This document shows positions 30,933-39,601 of a DNA stretch of 64,000 bases, piece after piece; the stretch's first letter is position 1; the number at the start of each line of letters is the position of its first letter. The notes under the pieces are model-generated. The model did no database searches. It was not told the origin of the DNA and was given only the letters and a program-made list of their open reading frames with translations. This DNA is from Micrococcaceae bacterium Sec5.7 (GTDB taxonomy: Bacteria; Actinomycetota; Actinomycetes; Actinomycetales; Micrococcaceae). A program made the position numbers and the translations under genes. The DNA lies in contig CP144169.1 of NCBI GenBank assembly GCA_039636785.1, positions 620,001 to 684,000 of the forward strand, read 5' to 3'.

Positions 30933-31907
30933 CTATACGGCGGAGGCAAGGTTGAAGCTGGCATCCAGCAACAAAACGTCTGCCCCAACGGACCTGACAT
31001 CCATCAAGAGCCCGCTGCTGACCACGTCACCAAACACATGGTCAGGCTGCAGCAGCCGGAGTTCTTCTGCCAGACAGTCTGCCAAGCTACGAACGGGGAT
31101 CACCAGTTGCTGGTCGGCGTAGCCGTCCCGCCGGAGCGTAGCCTTGCCGTCGTTCCGGCGAAGGAATTCGATGTCACAGTGGGCGGTTCGTATTCTTACG
31201 CTCCGAACCTGGGAGTCGCCCGGACTGTTGATCATGGTCACTGGAACGTGAAACGCCCAGCGCAACCACGCAGCGAGCAGGATGCTGCTGGGAGAGCCTT
31301 CTTCTGCGGTGATAGTGACGTCCAGAATATGGGTGCCGCTGAGTCCGTTCATGGCCGCCGTAAGCTGGTTCCGCCAGAATGTTATGCGTGTCCACGCAAA
31401 ATCGGAGTCGCCGGCGGTGTAGCCGTTTCTGAGCTGCTCCAGGGCCGTTCCGGGGTTAGTGAGGGCGGCACAGTCCGAAATGCGCCGCTGGGCAATCCTG
31501 CCGACTGGAGTGTTGGCCATGGGCGGTTCACAGCCCTGGGGCCACCATGCGACGATCGGTGAATCCGGAAGCAAAAAGGGCACAATCAGTGACTCCGCTT
31601 GATGTGCCAGCTCCCCGGCAGCCCGCAGCACAATAACTTCTGAGGCTCCGCATTCTCCCCCAGGTGTCACTTGAGCGTCCAGATTGTCAGATGCAGCGGC
31701 TGACCCTGCTACGAAAGCAATAATTCTGCACGGATATTTCCGCCCGGCAAGCCTGGCTGCCGCAATGGCTTCCTGTTCGTGGCCGTCCCGAGTCAGGACG
31801 ATGAGGGTTAGCGCCCTGCTCAGGGCCCCCACGCCGTTGTGTGCGCGGTGCCGGCGGATCGTCTTGGCGATCTGTTCTGTTGTAGTCGTACGGAGCTCAA
31901 CGATCAC
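30933..31907 (-). CDS. opcA: OpcA, glucose-6-phosphate dehydrogenase assembly/activator protein
   Basis: A 324-residue OpcA-family protein with PIVAWWPQGCEPP, RISDCAALTNPGTALEQL and the FAWTRITFWRNQLTAA helix. It is needed for activity of G6PDH in cyanobacteria and actinobacteria. The GTG at 31907 gives the family-typical start VIVELRTTTT and overlaps the zwf stop (GTGA), with GGAG 6 bases upstream; a GTG 12 bases earlier is also in frame. Normally it is found in a tkt-tal-zwf-opcA-pgl cluster, but here only zwf accompanies it. Confidence 0.92.
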   Translation of the reverse strand: MIVELRTTTTEQIAKTIRRHRAHNGVGALSRALTLIVLTRDGHEQEAIAAARLAGRKYPCRIIAFVAGSAAASDNLDAQVTPGGECGASEVIVLRAAGELAHQAESLIVPFLLPDSPIVAWWPQGCEPPMANTPVGRIAQRRISDCAALTNPGTALEQLRNGYTAGDSDFAWTRITFWRNQLTAAMNGLSGTHILDVTITAEEGSPSSILLAAWLRWAFHVPVTMINSPGDSQVRSVRIRTAHCDIEFLRRNDGKATLRRDGYADQQLVIPVRSLADCLAEELRLLQPDHVFGDVVSSGLLMDVRSVGADVLLLDASFNLASAV

Positions 31908-33445
31908 GGCCTTCTCCACGTCCTTCCGTCACGTTCAAGTAGTTCGTCCGCCGACCGCGGGCCCCAACTGCCCGGGGCGTATGGCTCAGGTTTAGTGCCC
32001 TCCGATGCCCAGAACGCTTCGAATGGATCGATGATCTTCCACGACAGTTCAACTTCCTCGTGGCGGGGAAACAACGGCAGATCTCCGAGCAGGACGTCGA
32101 GGATGAGGCGTTCGTAGGCTTCGGGGCTGGTCTCCGTGAACGAGTGGCCATAACCAAAATCCATGGTGACGTCGCGGACTTCCATTTGTGCGCCTGGCAC
32201 CTTGGAGGCGAAGCGGATGGTGACACCCTCATCCGGCTGCACTCGGACGACAACAACATTCTGACTGAACGCGTTTCCGGCGTCAGGGAACAGAAGGTTG
32301 GGAACTTTCTTGAACACAACAGCGATCTCACTGACTCGTCGGCCCATGCGTTTGCCGGCGCGTAAGTAGAACGGGGCACCAGCCCAACGCCTGGTGTTGA
32401 TGTCCAGGCGCAGAGCGGCAAACGTCTCCGTCCTGGAGTTCGGATCGAATCCGGCCTCGTCTGTCAGGCCCTTGACCCTTTCACCACCCTGCCAGCCATT
32501 GGTGTACTGCCCGCGGGCGCAGTGGAGGGACAGGTCGCCAGGAAGCCGGACGGCCGCCAGGACTTTCTCTTTCTCGGTCCGGAGATCAACTGCATTAAAG
32601 GAAATCGGCTCCTCCATGGCTGTCAACGCCATCAACTGCAGGAGGTGGTTCTGGATGACATCGCGAGCGGCTCCAACGCCGTCGTAGTATCCTGCACGAC
32701 CGCCGATTCCGATGTCCTCTGCCACGGTGATCTGCACATGATCGACGTAGTTGGCATTCCACAGCGGCTCGAACATCTGGTTGGCAAACCGCAGGGCAAG
32801 GATGTTCTGGACGGTCTCCTTCCCGAGATAGTGATCGATACGGAACACCGAATCGGCAGGAAAAACTTCCTCGACGATGGCGTTCAGCTCCCGGGCCGAG
32901 TCCAAATCATGCCCAAATGGCTTCTCAATGACCACCCTTCGCCATGCACTGCGAGGAGCCTGCGCGAGTCCGTGGTCCGATAACTGCTGGCAGACCAGAG
33001 GGAACGCCACTGGCGGGATGGAAAGGTAGAAGGCATAGTTGCCTTGGGTGCCATGGTGCGCGTCCAAGTCTTCAAGGACCGTTTTCAACCGGGCGAACGC
33101 GTCGTCGTCGTCGAATTCGCCTGGGACAAACCGGATACCCGCCACTAGCTGCAACCACACGTCCTCATCAAAGGGAGTGCGTGAATAGTCCTGGATTGAC
33201 TCTCTTGCTTCCTTGGCGAATAAATCGTTTCCCGAGCTACCCCTGCCGAATCCGACCAGGGCGAAATTCGGGGGAAGGAGGCCGCGGCTCATCAGGTCGT
33301 ACACGGCAGGAATGAGTTTCTTACGGGCGAGATCCCCGGTCGCGCCAAAGATCACCAACGCGGATGGTTCTGCGAGCCTGTTGAGCCGTCTGTCGCTTCG
33401 GACCAACAGTGCCTCCGCGCCCTGGAGTACATCACTTTCGATCAT
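31904..33445 (-). CDS. zwf: Glucose-6-phosphate 1-dehydrogenase
   Basis: A 513-residue enzyme of standard length with the coenzyme motif VIFGATGDLARKKLIPAVYDL and the active-site segment RIDHYLGKETVQNILALRF. It makes 6-phosphogluconolactone and NADPH. It lies downstream of hxlA behind a strong hairpin. With HPS/PHI and 6-phosphogluconate dehydrogenase (not in this window) it can complete the dissimilatory ribulose-monophosphate cycle that oxidises formaldehyde to CO2. It is probably a second zwf copy specific to this locus. Confidence 0.95.
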   Translation of the reverse strand: MIESDVLQGAEALLVRSDRRLNRLAEPSALVIFGATGDLARKKLIPAVYDLMSRGLLPPNFALVGFGRGSSGNDLFAKEARESIQDYSRTPFDEDVWLQLVAGIRFVPGEFDDDDAFARLKTVLEDLDAHHGTQGNYAFYLSIPPVAFPLVCQQLSDHGLAQAPRSAWRRVVIEKPFGHDLDSARELNAIVEEVFPADSVFRIDHYLGKETVQNILALRFANQMFEPLWNANYVDHVQITVAEDIGIGGRAGYYDGVGAARDVIQNHLLQLMALTAMEEPISFNAVDLRTEKEKVLAAVRLPGDLSLHCARGQYTNGWQGGERVKGLTDEAGFDPNSRTETFAALRLDINTRRWAGAPFYLRAGKRMGRRVSEIAVVFKKVPNLLFPDAGNAFSQNVVVVRVQPDEGVTIRFASKVPGAQMEVRDVTMDFGYGHSFTETSPEAYERLILDVLLGDLPLFPRHEEVELSWKIIDPFEAFWASEGTKPEPYAPGSWGPRSADELLERDGRTWRRP

Positions 33446-33489
33446 CAGCGAACTTTCGGGCAGGTATTGAAATGTGTGTTGGAAGACGC

Positions 33490-33525
33490 GGATACGGAGG
33501 GGAAGCTGCCTTCCCCTCCGTATCC
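33490..33525 (-). terminator. Perfect hairpin between hxlA and zwf
   Basis: GGATACGGAGGGGAAG (33490-33505) and its exact reverse complement at 33510-33525 form a 16-base-pair stem with a 4-base loop, starting 6 bases after the hxlA stop. The following sequence is not T-rich, so it may act as a partial terminator or an mRNA stabiliser that sets different levels for hxlBA and zwf-opcA. Confidence 0.75.
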
Positions 33526-33531
33526 GGAGCG

Positions 33532-34155
33532 CTACTTGATAGCGGCCTTGAGTGCCTTGGCTGCCGCGGCGGGATCTGCTGCACCGTAGATGGCACCTCC
33601 GGCGACTGCAACATCAGCACCCGCTGCCTGCACCTTGTCGATGGTGTCGATGTTGACTCCTCCGGCGACGGAGAAGGGAACCCGGGCTTCTTCGCCGGCG
33701 GCCAGCAGGACGCCCAGGTCGTAGCCCGGTTTTGCCTGCTCGTCCAGGCCGGCGTGGAATTCAACGAATTTGGCGCCGAGAGCCAGGACCTCCTTGGCTC
33801 GGGTCACCTTGTCCGGGACTCCGATCAGGTCAACCACTACTCCCTTCTTGTGAGCCGTGGCAGCCTTGACAGCGCCGACGATGGTGGAATCGTCGGCCGA
33901 TCCGAGGACGGTGACGAGATCAGCTCCGGCTTTGAAGGCAATGTCGGCTTCGAGCTCGCCCGCATCCATGGTCTTCAGGTCAGCGAAGACAATCTTGTCC
34001 GGGTAGGCCGCTTTGACAGCGGTCACGGCCGAGAGCCCTGCGTTCTTGATCAGTGGCGTGCCGAGCTCCAGAATGTCGACAAACGGAGCGACCTTCCCGG
34101 CCAGCGTGAGGGCATCCTCTGTGGTCAGAACGTCCATAGCTACCTGCAGTTTCAT
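33532..34155 (-). CDS. hxlA: 3-Hexulose-6-phosphate synthase
   Basis: A 207-residue orotidine-decarboxylase-superfamily enzyme. Motifs MKLQVAMDVLTTEDAL, the catalytic DxKxxD in FADLKTMDAGELEAD, FVEFHAGLDEQ and VAGGVNIDTID match HPS. It condenses formaldehyde with ribulose 5-phosphate. It is downstream of hxlB by 42 bases. In this setting it would fix formaldehyde released by the betaine demethylase and sarcosine oxidase encoded upstream. GAAGGAA precedes the ATG. Confidence 0.95.
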   Translation of the reverse strand: MKLQVAMDVLTTEDALTLAGKVAPFVDILELGTPLIKNAGLSAVTAVKAAYPDKIVFADLKTMDAGELEADIAFKAGADLVTVLGSADDSTIVGAVKAATAHKKGVVVDLIGVPDKVTRAKEVLALGAKFVEFHAGLDEQAKPGYDLGVLLAAGEEARVPFSVAGGVNIDTIDKVQAAGADVAVAGGAIYGAADPAAAAKALKAAIK

Positions 34156-34197
34156 GCTGTTCCTTCGTGTTGATGGTTGGGTCTGTGTGGTTGGTTC

Positions 34198-34779
34198 TTA
34201 TTCGAGGTTGGCGTGGCGGGGCCACAGCTCATCGGCCGGGACACCATGGAGATCCCACACCGTTTGGAAAACTGCTTCCGTGGTGATCAGAAGCGCCTGC
34301 TCGAAGAGGCTTCCTGAATACTGGCGCGAGAGCGTGCCCCGATGATCTGTCTTCTGGGCCGCGGGGATGATGAAAACACGGTCGGAGAGGCTGGCGAGGG
34401 CCGCGTCCGCCGTCGTGGTGTATGACGCGACCTTTGCCCCAACGCGTGCTGCCGTGGCCGCTGCGTGGACAACACTGGACGTGGTGCCTGATCCGGATGC
34501 TGCGATCAAAAGATCTCCCGGCCCGATGGCGGGCGTAGTGGACTCGCCCACGACATGGACGGTCAGTCCAAGATGCATCAGGCGCATCGCCGCCATTTTC
34601 AGCACCAGGCCGCTGCGGCCGGCACCGACCACGAAGATGCGGTCCGCTTGCTGGATCAGGCGGACCAGCGGTTCGGCCTGTCCGATATCGAGGCGGTCAA
34701 TGATGTCGGCAATTTCGCTCGTGATGAGCGCGAGGTTTCCGGCCAGGTCCGTGTGCTCCAATACAGCTGGCTCCGTCAT
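34198..34779 (-). CDS. hxlB: 6-Phospho-3-hexuloisomerase
   Basis: A 193-residue SIS-domain isomerase (about 30-170) with IFVVGAGRSGLVLKMAAMRLMHLG and IAASGSGTTSSVV, standard for PHI. It converts hexulose 6-phosphate to fructose 6-phosphate. The ATG at 34779 has AAGGAG 6 bases upstream; a TTG two codons earlier is less likely. It is divergent from the LuxR-like regulator at 34920. Confidence 0.95.
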   Translation of the reverse strand: MTEPAVLEHTDLAGNLALITSEIADIIDRLDIGQAEPLVRLIQQADRIFVVGAGRSGLVLKMAAMRLMHLGLTVHVVGESTTPAIGPGDLLIAASGSGTTSSVVHAAATAARVGAKVASYTTTADAALASLSDRVFIIPAAQKTDHRGTLSRQYSGSLFEQALLITTEAVFQTVWDLHGVPADELWPRHANLE

Positions 34780-34872
34780 GGCCAACTCCTTCCGTCATGG
34801 TGTGTTCTCGTCAGAAACAAGCCTTGTCGATCGAAAGGGTGGTGATAACCCCCAAACCTGACGGTTTTTCCC

Positions 34873-34884
34873 ACCCGTTCGGGT
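34873..34884. promoter_or_regulatory. Short palindrome in the hxlB/LuxR divergent region
   Basis: ACCCG-TT-CGGGT is a perfect 5-base inverted repeat in the 140-base gap between hxlB and the regulator, 35 bases before the regulator start. LuxR/NarL-type proteins bind short inverted repeats of this size. Assignment is inferred. Confidence 0.35.
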
Positions 34885-34919
34885 AGTCAGCCCGTCACCC
34901 ACGCTCTAGGCTTGTGGCC

Positions 34920-36233
34920 ATGACTCTCACCAAGAACGGCCCTTCTGTCGCGCCGCTGGCTCAAGTGCTGCGGTGCTCCGAACCTTGGTTTGAGGCCGTG
35001 AGCGGACTGATGGCAGCGCCGCTGATGGACATGGCTGAGCGGCTCCATAAGGCCGCGCAGCCCTATGTCGGCCACAGTGCGCTGGTGATCTTCACGGAAG
35101 AATGCACCGGCCGGCCGCAGAAGAAGGCCGGCGATGAGTCAGTTATTGCCCGGGTCACCATTGGGGAACTGGACAACATTCGTTCCGTACTGGTTTATCC
35201 GGCACCGTTTGAGGGCGAGGCGCTGATTGCCGGGGAGTTGAGACCGGTATTGGCACTGCTCTCAGAAACCAACGCCATGCTCGTCCTGACGGAGCCGGCG
35301 TTTCCCACGACATCGGCGGCTGACCGCGAGGCAGGCCTTGGCCTGCTGGAGCAACTGTGGCGTCTGACGGCGCTGCGGATCAGGGAGAAGGTTTCCGAGG
35401 CCCCGCCGGCTTATCTCGTTGAATCCCGGGCCGCCTCGGCCGAACGTGCACGGATCACCGCTGAACTGACGGATCAGCATTCGACGACCCTGGAGACTCT
35501 GCTTGCGGCCCTGAGATCGGCAGCCCTGGACGATGCTGCGGCGCGCAGGACTGTGACCGATCTGGCGGCTGCGGCGCTCGTGCAGCTGCGGACCGCGAGC
35601 GACAGGACCATATCGATGATTGAAGAGCCAGTTGGCACTGCGTTTGAACGGCTCAAGGATGACCTCCGCCCGCTGGTCCGGTTCAGCGGCATCGATGTCC
35701 AGTTTGTCGAACCGCCGGCCGGCGGCCGAGCCCTACCTGGAGAGATAGCAAATGCAGCCCGTGCCGTGGTCCGAGGACTCGTCCTCGCCATGGTTGAACA
35801 GCCCCGGATTGAAAGGGTCCGGGTGCAGTGGGACTGCGACGGCGAAAACCTCCTGATCAACGTCCGTGACGACGGGTCCGGCCAGCTGTCCGGCGAGGCG
35901 GCAGGCATCCAGCGGCTAAACCAGCGTGTTGTCGCCCTTGGCGGGAAAATGGCCGTAAGCGTCATTCCCGGGTGGGGGTCGGACGTCTCGGTGGTCATGC
36001 CGCTTGACCCTCCGTCCCGGCCAGCCACCGACGCGAATGCCTGGAACCTGGCTCAGCGGGAGCTGCAGGTCCTGCAGCTCCTGACGGAAGGCAAACGGAA
36101 CCGGGCCATCTCCATGGGCCTTGGCATCACGGAAAATACGGTGAAATTCCATGTCCGGAACGTGTTCAGGAAACTGGGGGTCTCGTCCCGCGCCGAGGCC
36201 ATCACCCTTGCACGGGACGCCGGCATCCGATAG
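34920..36233 (+). CDS. Histidine-kinase-like ATPase fused to a LuxR-type DNA-binding domain
   Basis: A 437-residue protein with an unusual order. An N-terminal GAF-like sensor region (about 5-160) is followed by a HisKA_3-like dimerisation helix (about 172-230; ERARITAELTDQHSTTLETLL), a HATPase domain (about 272-363; VRDDGSGQLSG G1 box, PGWGSDVSVVMPL), and a C-terminal LuxR HTH (about 373-437; LAQRELQVLQLLTEGKRNRAI...ENTVKFHVRNVFRKL). In HisKA_3 kinases the phosphoacceptor is the His of ELHD; here that position is Thr184 (ELTD). It may therefore sense ligand or ATP and bind DNA directly rather than phosphorylate a partner. It is divergent from hxlBA, which it probably regulates. ATG is preferred over the GTG at 34914 on ribosome-site spacing. 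Confidence 0.8.
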   Translation: MTLTKNGPSVAPLAQVLRCSEPWFEAVSGLMAAPLMDMAERLHKAAQPYVGHSALVIFTEECTGRPQKKAGDESVIARVTIGELDNIRSVLVYPAPFEGEALIAGELRPVLALLSETNAMLVLTEPAFPTTSAADREAGLGLLEQLWRLTALRIREKVSEAPPAYLVESRAASAERARITAELTDQHSTTLETLLAALRSAALDDAAARRTVTDLAAAALVQLRTASDRTISMIEEPVGTAFERLKDDLRPLVRFSGIDVQFVEPPAGGRALPGEIANAARAVVRGLVLAMVEQPRIERVRVQWDCDGENLLINVRDDGSGQLSGEAAGIQRLNQRVVALGGKMAVSVIPGWGSDVSVVMPLDPPSRPATDANAWNLAQRELQVLQLLTEGKRNRAISMGLGITENTVKFHVRNVFRKLGVSSRAEAITLARDAGIR

Positions 36234-36269
36234 CGGCGAGTGATGTAACCACCGGAGGCGTTCATGCTG

Positions 36270-36746
36270 TCAGCCTAGCCAGCAGTGTCTGGGGTGCTCC
36301 GTCAGATGCCGGTCCAGCTTGGCGAGCGTTTTTTCGATGCTCGCCGGGTGCCGGCGGAGGTAGCCTGCCAGCCGAAGGTAGATCTTGCCGCGGACCTGCC
36401 GGGCATCCCACTGTTCCGTCACCAGCGTTCCGGGAGTACCGGCGTCGTCCGTTGTTGGTTCCAGCAGATAACGCCACACGTGTCCGTAGAAATGCCGCCA
36501 GCCGATAAGCCGGCCTTCCTCGAATTCACAGACCGTGTTGAGGATCTTGTACTCAACCATCATGTTCATTTCCATGCCGAACTTTGAGCCGAGGGACAGC
36601 CGCTCCGGTCCGCGGGGCTGAACTCCCTTGACGGTTTCGGAACCGTCGATCACGCTGTGCAGCGCCGGCGTTGCCAGCACTTCGAAAATCTCTTCGGGAG
36701 ACGCGGCAATGAAACAACCGCGCGACACCAGGTATCTGTTGTTCAT
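36270..36746 (-). CDS. SRPBCC-family (polyketide cyclase/START-like) protein
   Basis: A 158-residue SRPBCC fold protein: FIAASPEEIFEVLATPALHSVIDGSETVKGV at the start, EFEEGRLIGWRHF in the middle and a long C-terminal helix (IEKTLAKLDRHL). Members bind hydrophobic ligands, and function cannot be predicted. It lies convergent to the LuxR-like gene and divergent from the amidotransferase-like gene. Confidence 0.8.
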   Translation of the reverse strand: MNNRYLVSRGCFIAASPEEIFEVLATPALHSVIDGSETVKGVQPRGPERLSLGSKFGMEMNMMVEYKILNTVCEFEEGRLIGWRHFYGHVWRYLLEPTTDDAGTPGTLVTEQWDARQVRGKIYLRLAGYLRRHPASIEKTLAKLDRHLTEHPRHCWLG

Positions 36747-36776
36747 CCACCCAGCCTAGGCGGTGCAGAATTGAGC

Positions 36777-37541
36777 ATGCAGATTCCTCCCCAGCCTGCC
36801 ACCAGCCGGCCCCGCATCGGCATTCCCGTCCGCCTCAGCAGTTCCTCGGATCCTGATCCCAGGGTGGGCGAGGCCAATGAGCTATTCGACTACATCGTGG
36901 AGCTGGTGCGCGACGGCGGTGGCGAACCGGTGCTGTTGACCGCGGATTTGCAGGATGGCGGCCCGGCGCTCGACGGCGTCATCCTTCCGGGCGGCGGGGA
37001 TCTGGATCCGCACCTGTACGGCGAGGAACCGCGTGACGTCTGCTACGACGTCAATGTGGCACAGGATGCGTTGGATGTTGCCGTTGCGCGGCAGAGCATC
37101 GATGCCGGCCTGCCGCTGCTGGGCATATGCCGCGGCCATCAGCTGCTCAACGTGCTTTACGGCGGCACCCTGGTGCAGGACATGGCCCACGGCACCGTCG
37201 TCCACAGCGAGTCCGCTGCCGGCAGCGACAACGCCGGGTGGGCATGGCACACCGTCGACATCGAGGCCGGGTCCAAGGTGGCAGGCCTGTATGGAGCAGG
37301 AACAGGCACTGCGCCGATCGTTCCCGCGAAGATAGCTTCCGGCCACCACCAGGCCGTAGCAAGAGTAGCCGACGGACTGGTGGTGACGGCCGTTGCGGAG
37401 GACGGAACCGTGGAAGCGCTGGAAGATCCCGAACGCTGGGTGGCTTCGGTCCAGTGGCACCCGGAGGCCATTGAACTCTCCGGCGCCGAGAGGATGGCAC
37501 CGTTCAAAGCATTTGTGGAGATCTGCCGGACCGGCGGATGA
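36777..37541 (+). CDS. Gamma-glutamyl-gamma-aminobutyrate hydrolase family (peptidase C26)
   Basis: A 254-residue class-I glutamine amidotransferase-like hydrolase. Nucleophile Cys lies in LLGICRGHQLLNV, the catalytic His in SVQWHPEAIE with Glu nearby, and VILPGGGDLDPHLYGEEP is the family start region. PuuD-type members release GABA from gamma-glutamyl-GABA in putrescine breakdown, but no puu genes are near, so the substrate is open. The ATG at 36777 fits the N-terminus of the family after a short Pro-rich lead. Confidence 0.85.
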   Translation: MQIPPQPATSRPRIGIPVRLSSSSDPDPRVGEANELFDYIVELVRDGGGEPVLLTADLQDGGPALDGVILPGGGDLDPHLYGEEPRDVCYDVNVAQDALDVAVARQSIDAGLPLLGICRGHQLLNVLYGGTLVQDMAHGTVVHSESAAGSDNAGWAWHTVDIEAGSKVAGLYGAGTGTAPIVPAKIASGHHQAVARVADGLVVTAVAEDGTVEALEDPERWVASVQWHPEAIELSGAERMAPFKAFVEICRTGG

Positions 37542-37637
37542 ACGCCGGGGGCAGGCCCCGCGCTGCCTCCACAGACGTTGGACGGCGAGCGCGATCCAGT
37601 CGCCTTCGCCCGCGTTTTCCTGGCGAGCCGGAGCGGC

Positions 37638-38510
37638 CTACAGGCCCAGCAGGAAATCGATCGAGGTGCGGACGTCGAGTGCCGGCCCCGCACCCTGCGG
37701 CGCCTCAGTCAGGATGGCGTCCTGCTCCATGACATACCAGCCGCCATAGTTGACCGCCCTGAGCTCGGCCACGATCTCGGCGATGCCGCAATCGCCCTGG
37801 CCGAGTGGGACAAACATGCCGGCCTTGACGCCGTCGGTAAATCCAAGCTCGCCGCGGCCGACCTGCCCGGCAAGGTCGGCCTTGACGTCTTTCAGATGTG
37901 CGTGGCCCACCCGGGCGGCGAATTTCCGAACCAGGTCCAGCGGGTCCGTGCCGCCGATCAGCAGGTGGCCGGTATCCAGGCAGATGTTGGCCCCTGTGGC
38001 GTTGAGCAGGCGGTCGACGGCGGCGGCGGACTCGATCATGGTTCCCACGTGTGGGTGCAGCACGGCCTGGATGCCGCGGTCCGAGGCCCGCCTGACGGCT
38101 TCTTCCAGGTTGATGCCAAAGGTTTTCCACTGCTGCGCCGTCATCTCCTGCTTCTCCTCGTAGGAGACCGCGCCGCTGTCCGCGGAGAGCACCAGCACCG
38201 TGGCGCCGGTCGCCTCAAAGGCGTCAAGTTCACGCTCAATCGCCGGGAGCGGGTCGTTACCCTCCTGGTGCAGCACCGACGGGAAGAAACCGCCGATTGC
38301 CGTGAGGTCAAACCTCCGAAGCATCTCGGCGCGTGGCTGCGGATCGACGGGGAGGAATCCCACCGGGCCGAACTCGGTAGCCCTGATGCCCAGGTCCTTC
38401 ATCTCCTGCAGGACACGTTCGGCCGGAAGCTGGTAGCCCCAGTTTTCCGCCTCGCACACGCCCCAGGAGATGGGGGCGGCGGCGAGCTGGCTGGCAATCG
38501 TAGAGGTCAT
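37638..38510 (-). CDS. Sugar-phosphate isomerase/epimerase TIM barrel, IolE-like
   Basis: A 290-residue AP-endonuclease-2-type TIM barrel. ISWGVCEAENWGYQLPAERVLQEM at the N-terminus and LDTGHLLIGGTDPLDLVRKF, GHAHLKDVK and VMEQDAIL towards the C-terminus are typical of inosose dehydratase-like enzymes and their metal ligands (Glu, Asp, His). It follows the oxidoreductase at 38523 by 12 bases and forms a two-gene operon with it. Probable role: dehydration or isomerisation of the keto-polyol made by that dehydrogenase. It is a paralogue of the iolE at 55553. Confidence 0.82.
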   Translation of the reverse strand: MTSTIASQLAAAPISWGVCEAENWGYQLPAERVLQEMKDLGIRATEFGPVGFLPVDPQPRAEMLRRFDLTAIGGFFPSVLHQEGNDPLPAIERELDAFEATGATVLVLSADSGAVSYEEKQEMTAQQWKTFGINLEEAVRRASDRGIQAVLHPHVGTMIESAAAVDRLLNATGANICLDTGHLLIGGTDPLDLVRKFAARVGHAHLKDVKADLAGQVGRGELGFTDGVKAGMFVPLGQGDCGIAEIVAELRAVNYGGWYVMEQDAILTEAPQGAGPALDVRTSIDFLLGL

Positions 38511-38522
38511 GGTGTTTTTCCT

Positions 38523-39551
38523 TCAGGACTGGAGGGTGACTTTGACCGGGACCCCGGTCTCGAGGGATTGCTGCGCGGCGTCGGCCACCCGGGAAGCAGC
38601 GACGGCGTCTTCCGGAGTGCAGGGATTTTCCCGCTGACCCAGGATGAGCTCCACGAATGCGACCATCTCCGAGCGATAGGCCTGATCGAAACGTTCGGCA
38701 AAGGTCTTGTGTGATTCACCGGAAGGGAACGTGATGCCGGTTTCCGCCGAGGCCATGGCCGTCTTCTCATCCAGCCCCACCATGACCGAACCCTGGGAGC
38801 CCTGGATTTCGAGCCGGACATCGTGCCCGGCCCCGTTGTAGCGGGTGGCGGAAACGGTACCCACCGTGCCGTCGTCGAACGTCACCAGTGCCAGCGCGGT
38901 GTCCACGTCCCCCACTTCGCCGATCGCCGGATCACCGTTGTTGGAGCCCTTGGAGTAGACCTCCACGATTTCGCGGCCGGTCAGCCAGCGCAGGATGTCA
39001 AAGTCATGGACCGAGCAGTCCCGGAACAGGCCGCCGGATGTTGCCAGGAACTCCACCGGCGGGGGCGTCATGTCACACGTGACGGCCCGCAGGGAATGGA
39101 TCCAGCCCAGTTCGCCGGCTTCAAAGGATCGTTTGGCTTCAAGATAGCCTGCGTCGAAGCGGCGCTGGTGGCCGATCTGAACCGTTCCGCCGTTCTCCCG
39201 GACGTAGTCCAGCACCGGGAGCGAGTCCTGAACATTCATGGCCACGGGCTTTTCGCAGAAGACAGGGATACCGGCGTCCACTCCGGTCCGGATCAGATCC
39301 GGGTGGGTGCCGGTACCGGTGGCGATGACCAGTCCGTCAACACCGGAGCCGATGAGCTCTTCCACGGAAGGCAGAAACTCCGCACCAAGTCCGGCGGCCA
39401 CGCTGCGGGCGTGATCCGCAGCAACGTCGGTCAGCTTGAGCCGGACGTTGATCCCCTGCGGGTTCAGCACCCCGTTGACCGCGGCAATGTTGTTGGCGTG
39501 CATGATGCCGATGCGCCCCACTCCGACCAGACCGAGAGTTACGTTCTTCAT
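38523..39551 (-). CDS. Gfo/Idh/MocA oxidoreductase, inositol 2-dehydrogenase-like
   Basis: A 342-residue NAD(P)-dependent oxidoreductase. Rossmann motif LGLVGVGRIGIMHANNI, the family EKP motif in PVFCEKPVAMNVQDS, and the catalytic region GGLFRDCSVHDFDILRWL (Asp-x3-His). The ATG at 39551 has AAAGGAA upstream. Divergent from a LacI gene with a perfect-armed operator between them, so the pair 38523/37638 is probably that repressor's target. The substrate may be an inositol isomer or another polyol. Confidence 0.87.
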   Translation of the reverse strand: MKNVTLGLVGVGRIGIMHANNIAAVNGVLNPQGINVRLKLTDVAADHARSVAAGLGAEFLPSVEELIGSGVDGLVIATGTGTHPDLIRTGVDAGIPVFCEKPVAMNVQDSLPVLDYVRENGGTVQIGHQRRFDAGYLEAKRSFEAGELGWIHSLRAVTCDMTPPPVEFLATSGGLFRDCSVHDFDILRWLTGREIVEVYSKGSNNGDPAIGEVGDVDTALALVTFDDGTVGTVSATRYNGAGHDVRLEIQGSQGSVMVGLDEKTAMASAETGITFPSGESHKTFAERFDQAYRSEMVAFVELILGQRENPCTPEDAVAASRVADAAQQSLETGVPVKVTLQS

Positions 39552-39601
39552 GGTGTTCCTTTGCAAGTAAAACCGGGGCCCGGAACCCGGGCACCGAACT
39601 A

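Noticed and set aside
30519..31000. Two minus-strand frames of about 110 residues downstream of opcA
   Set aside because: No motif, no ribosome site, odd composition. Only the epimerase tail in another frame of this stretch is recognisable.
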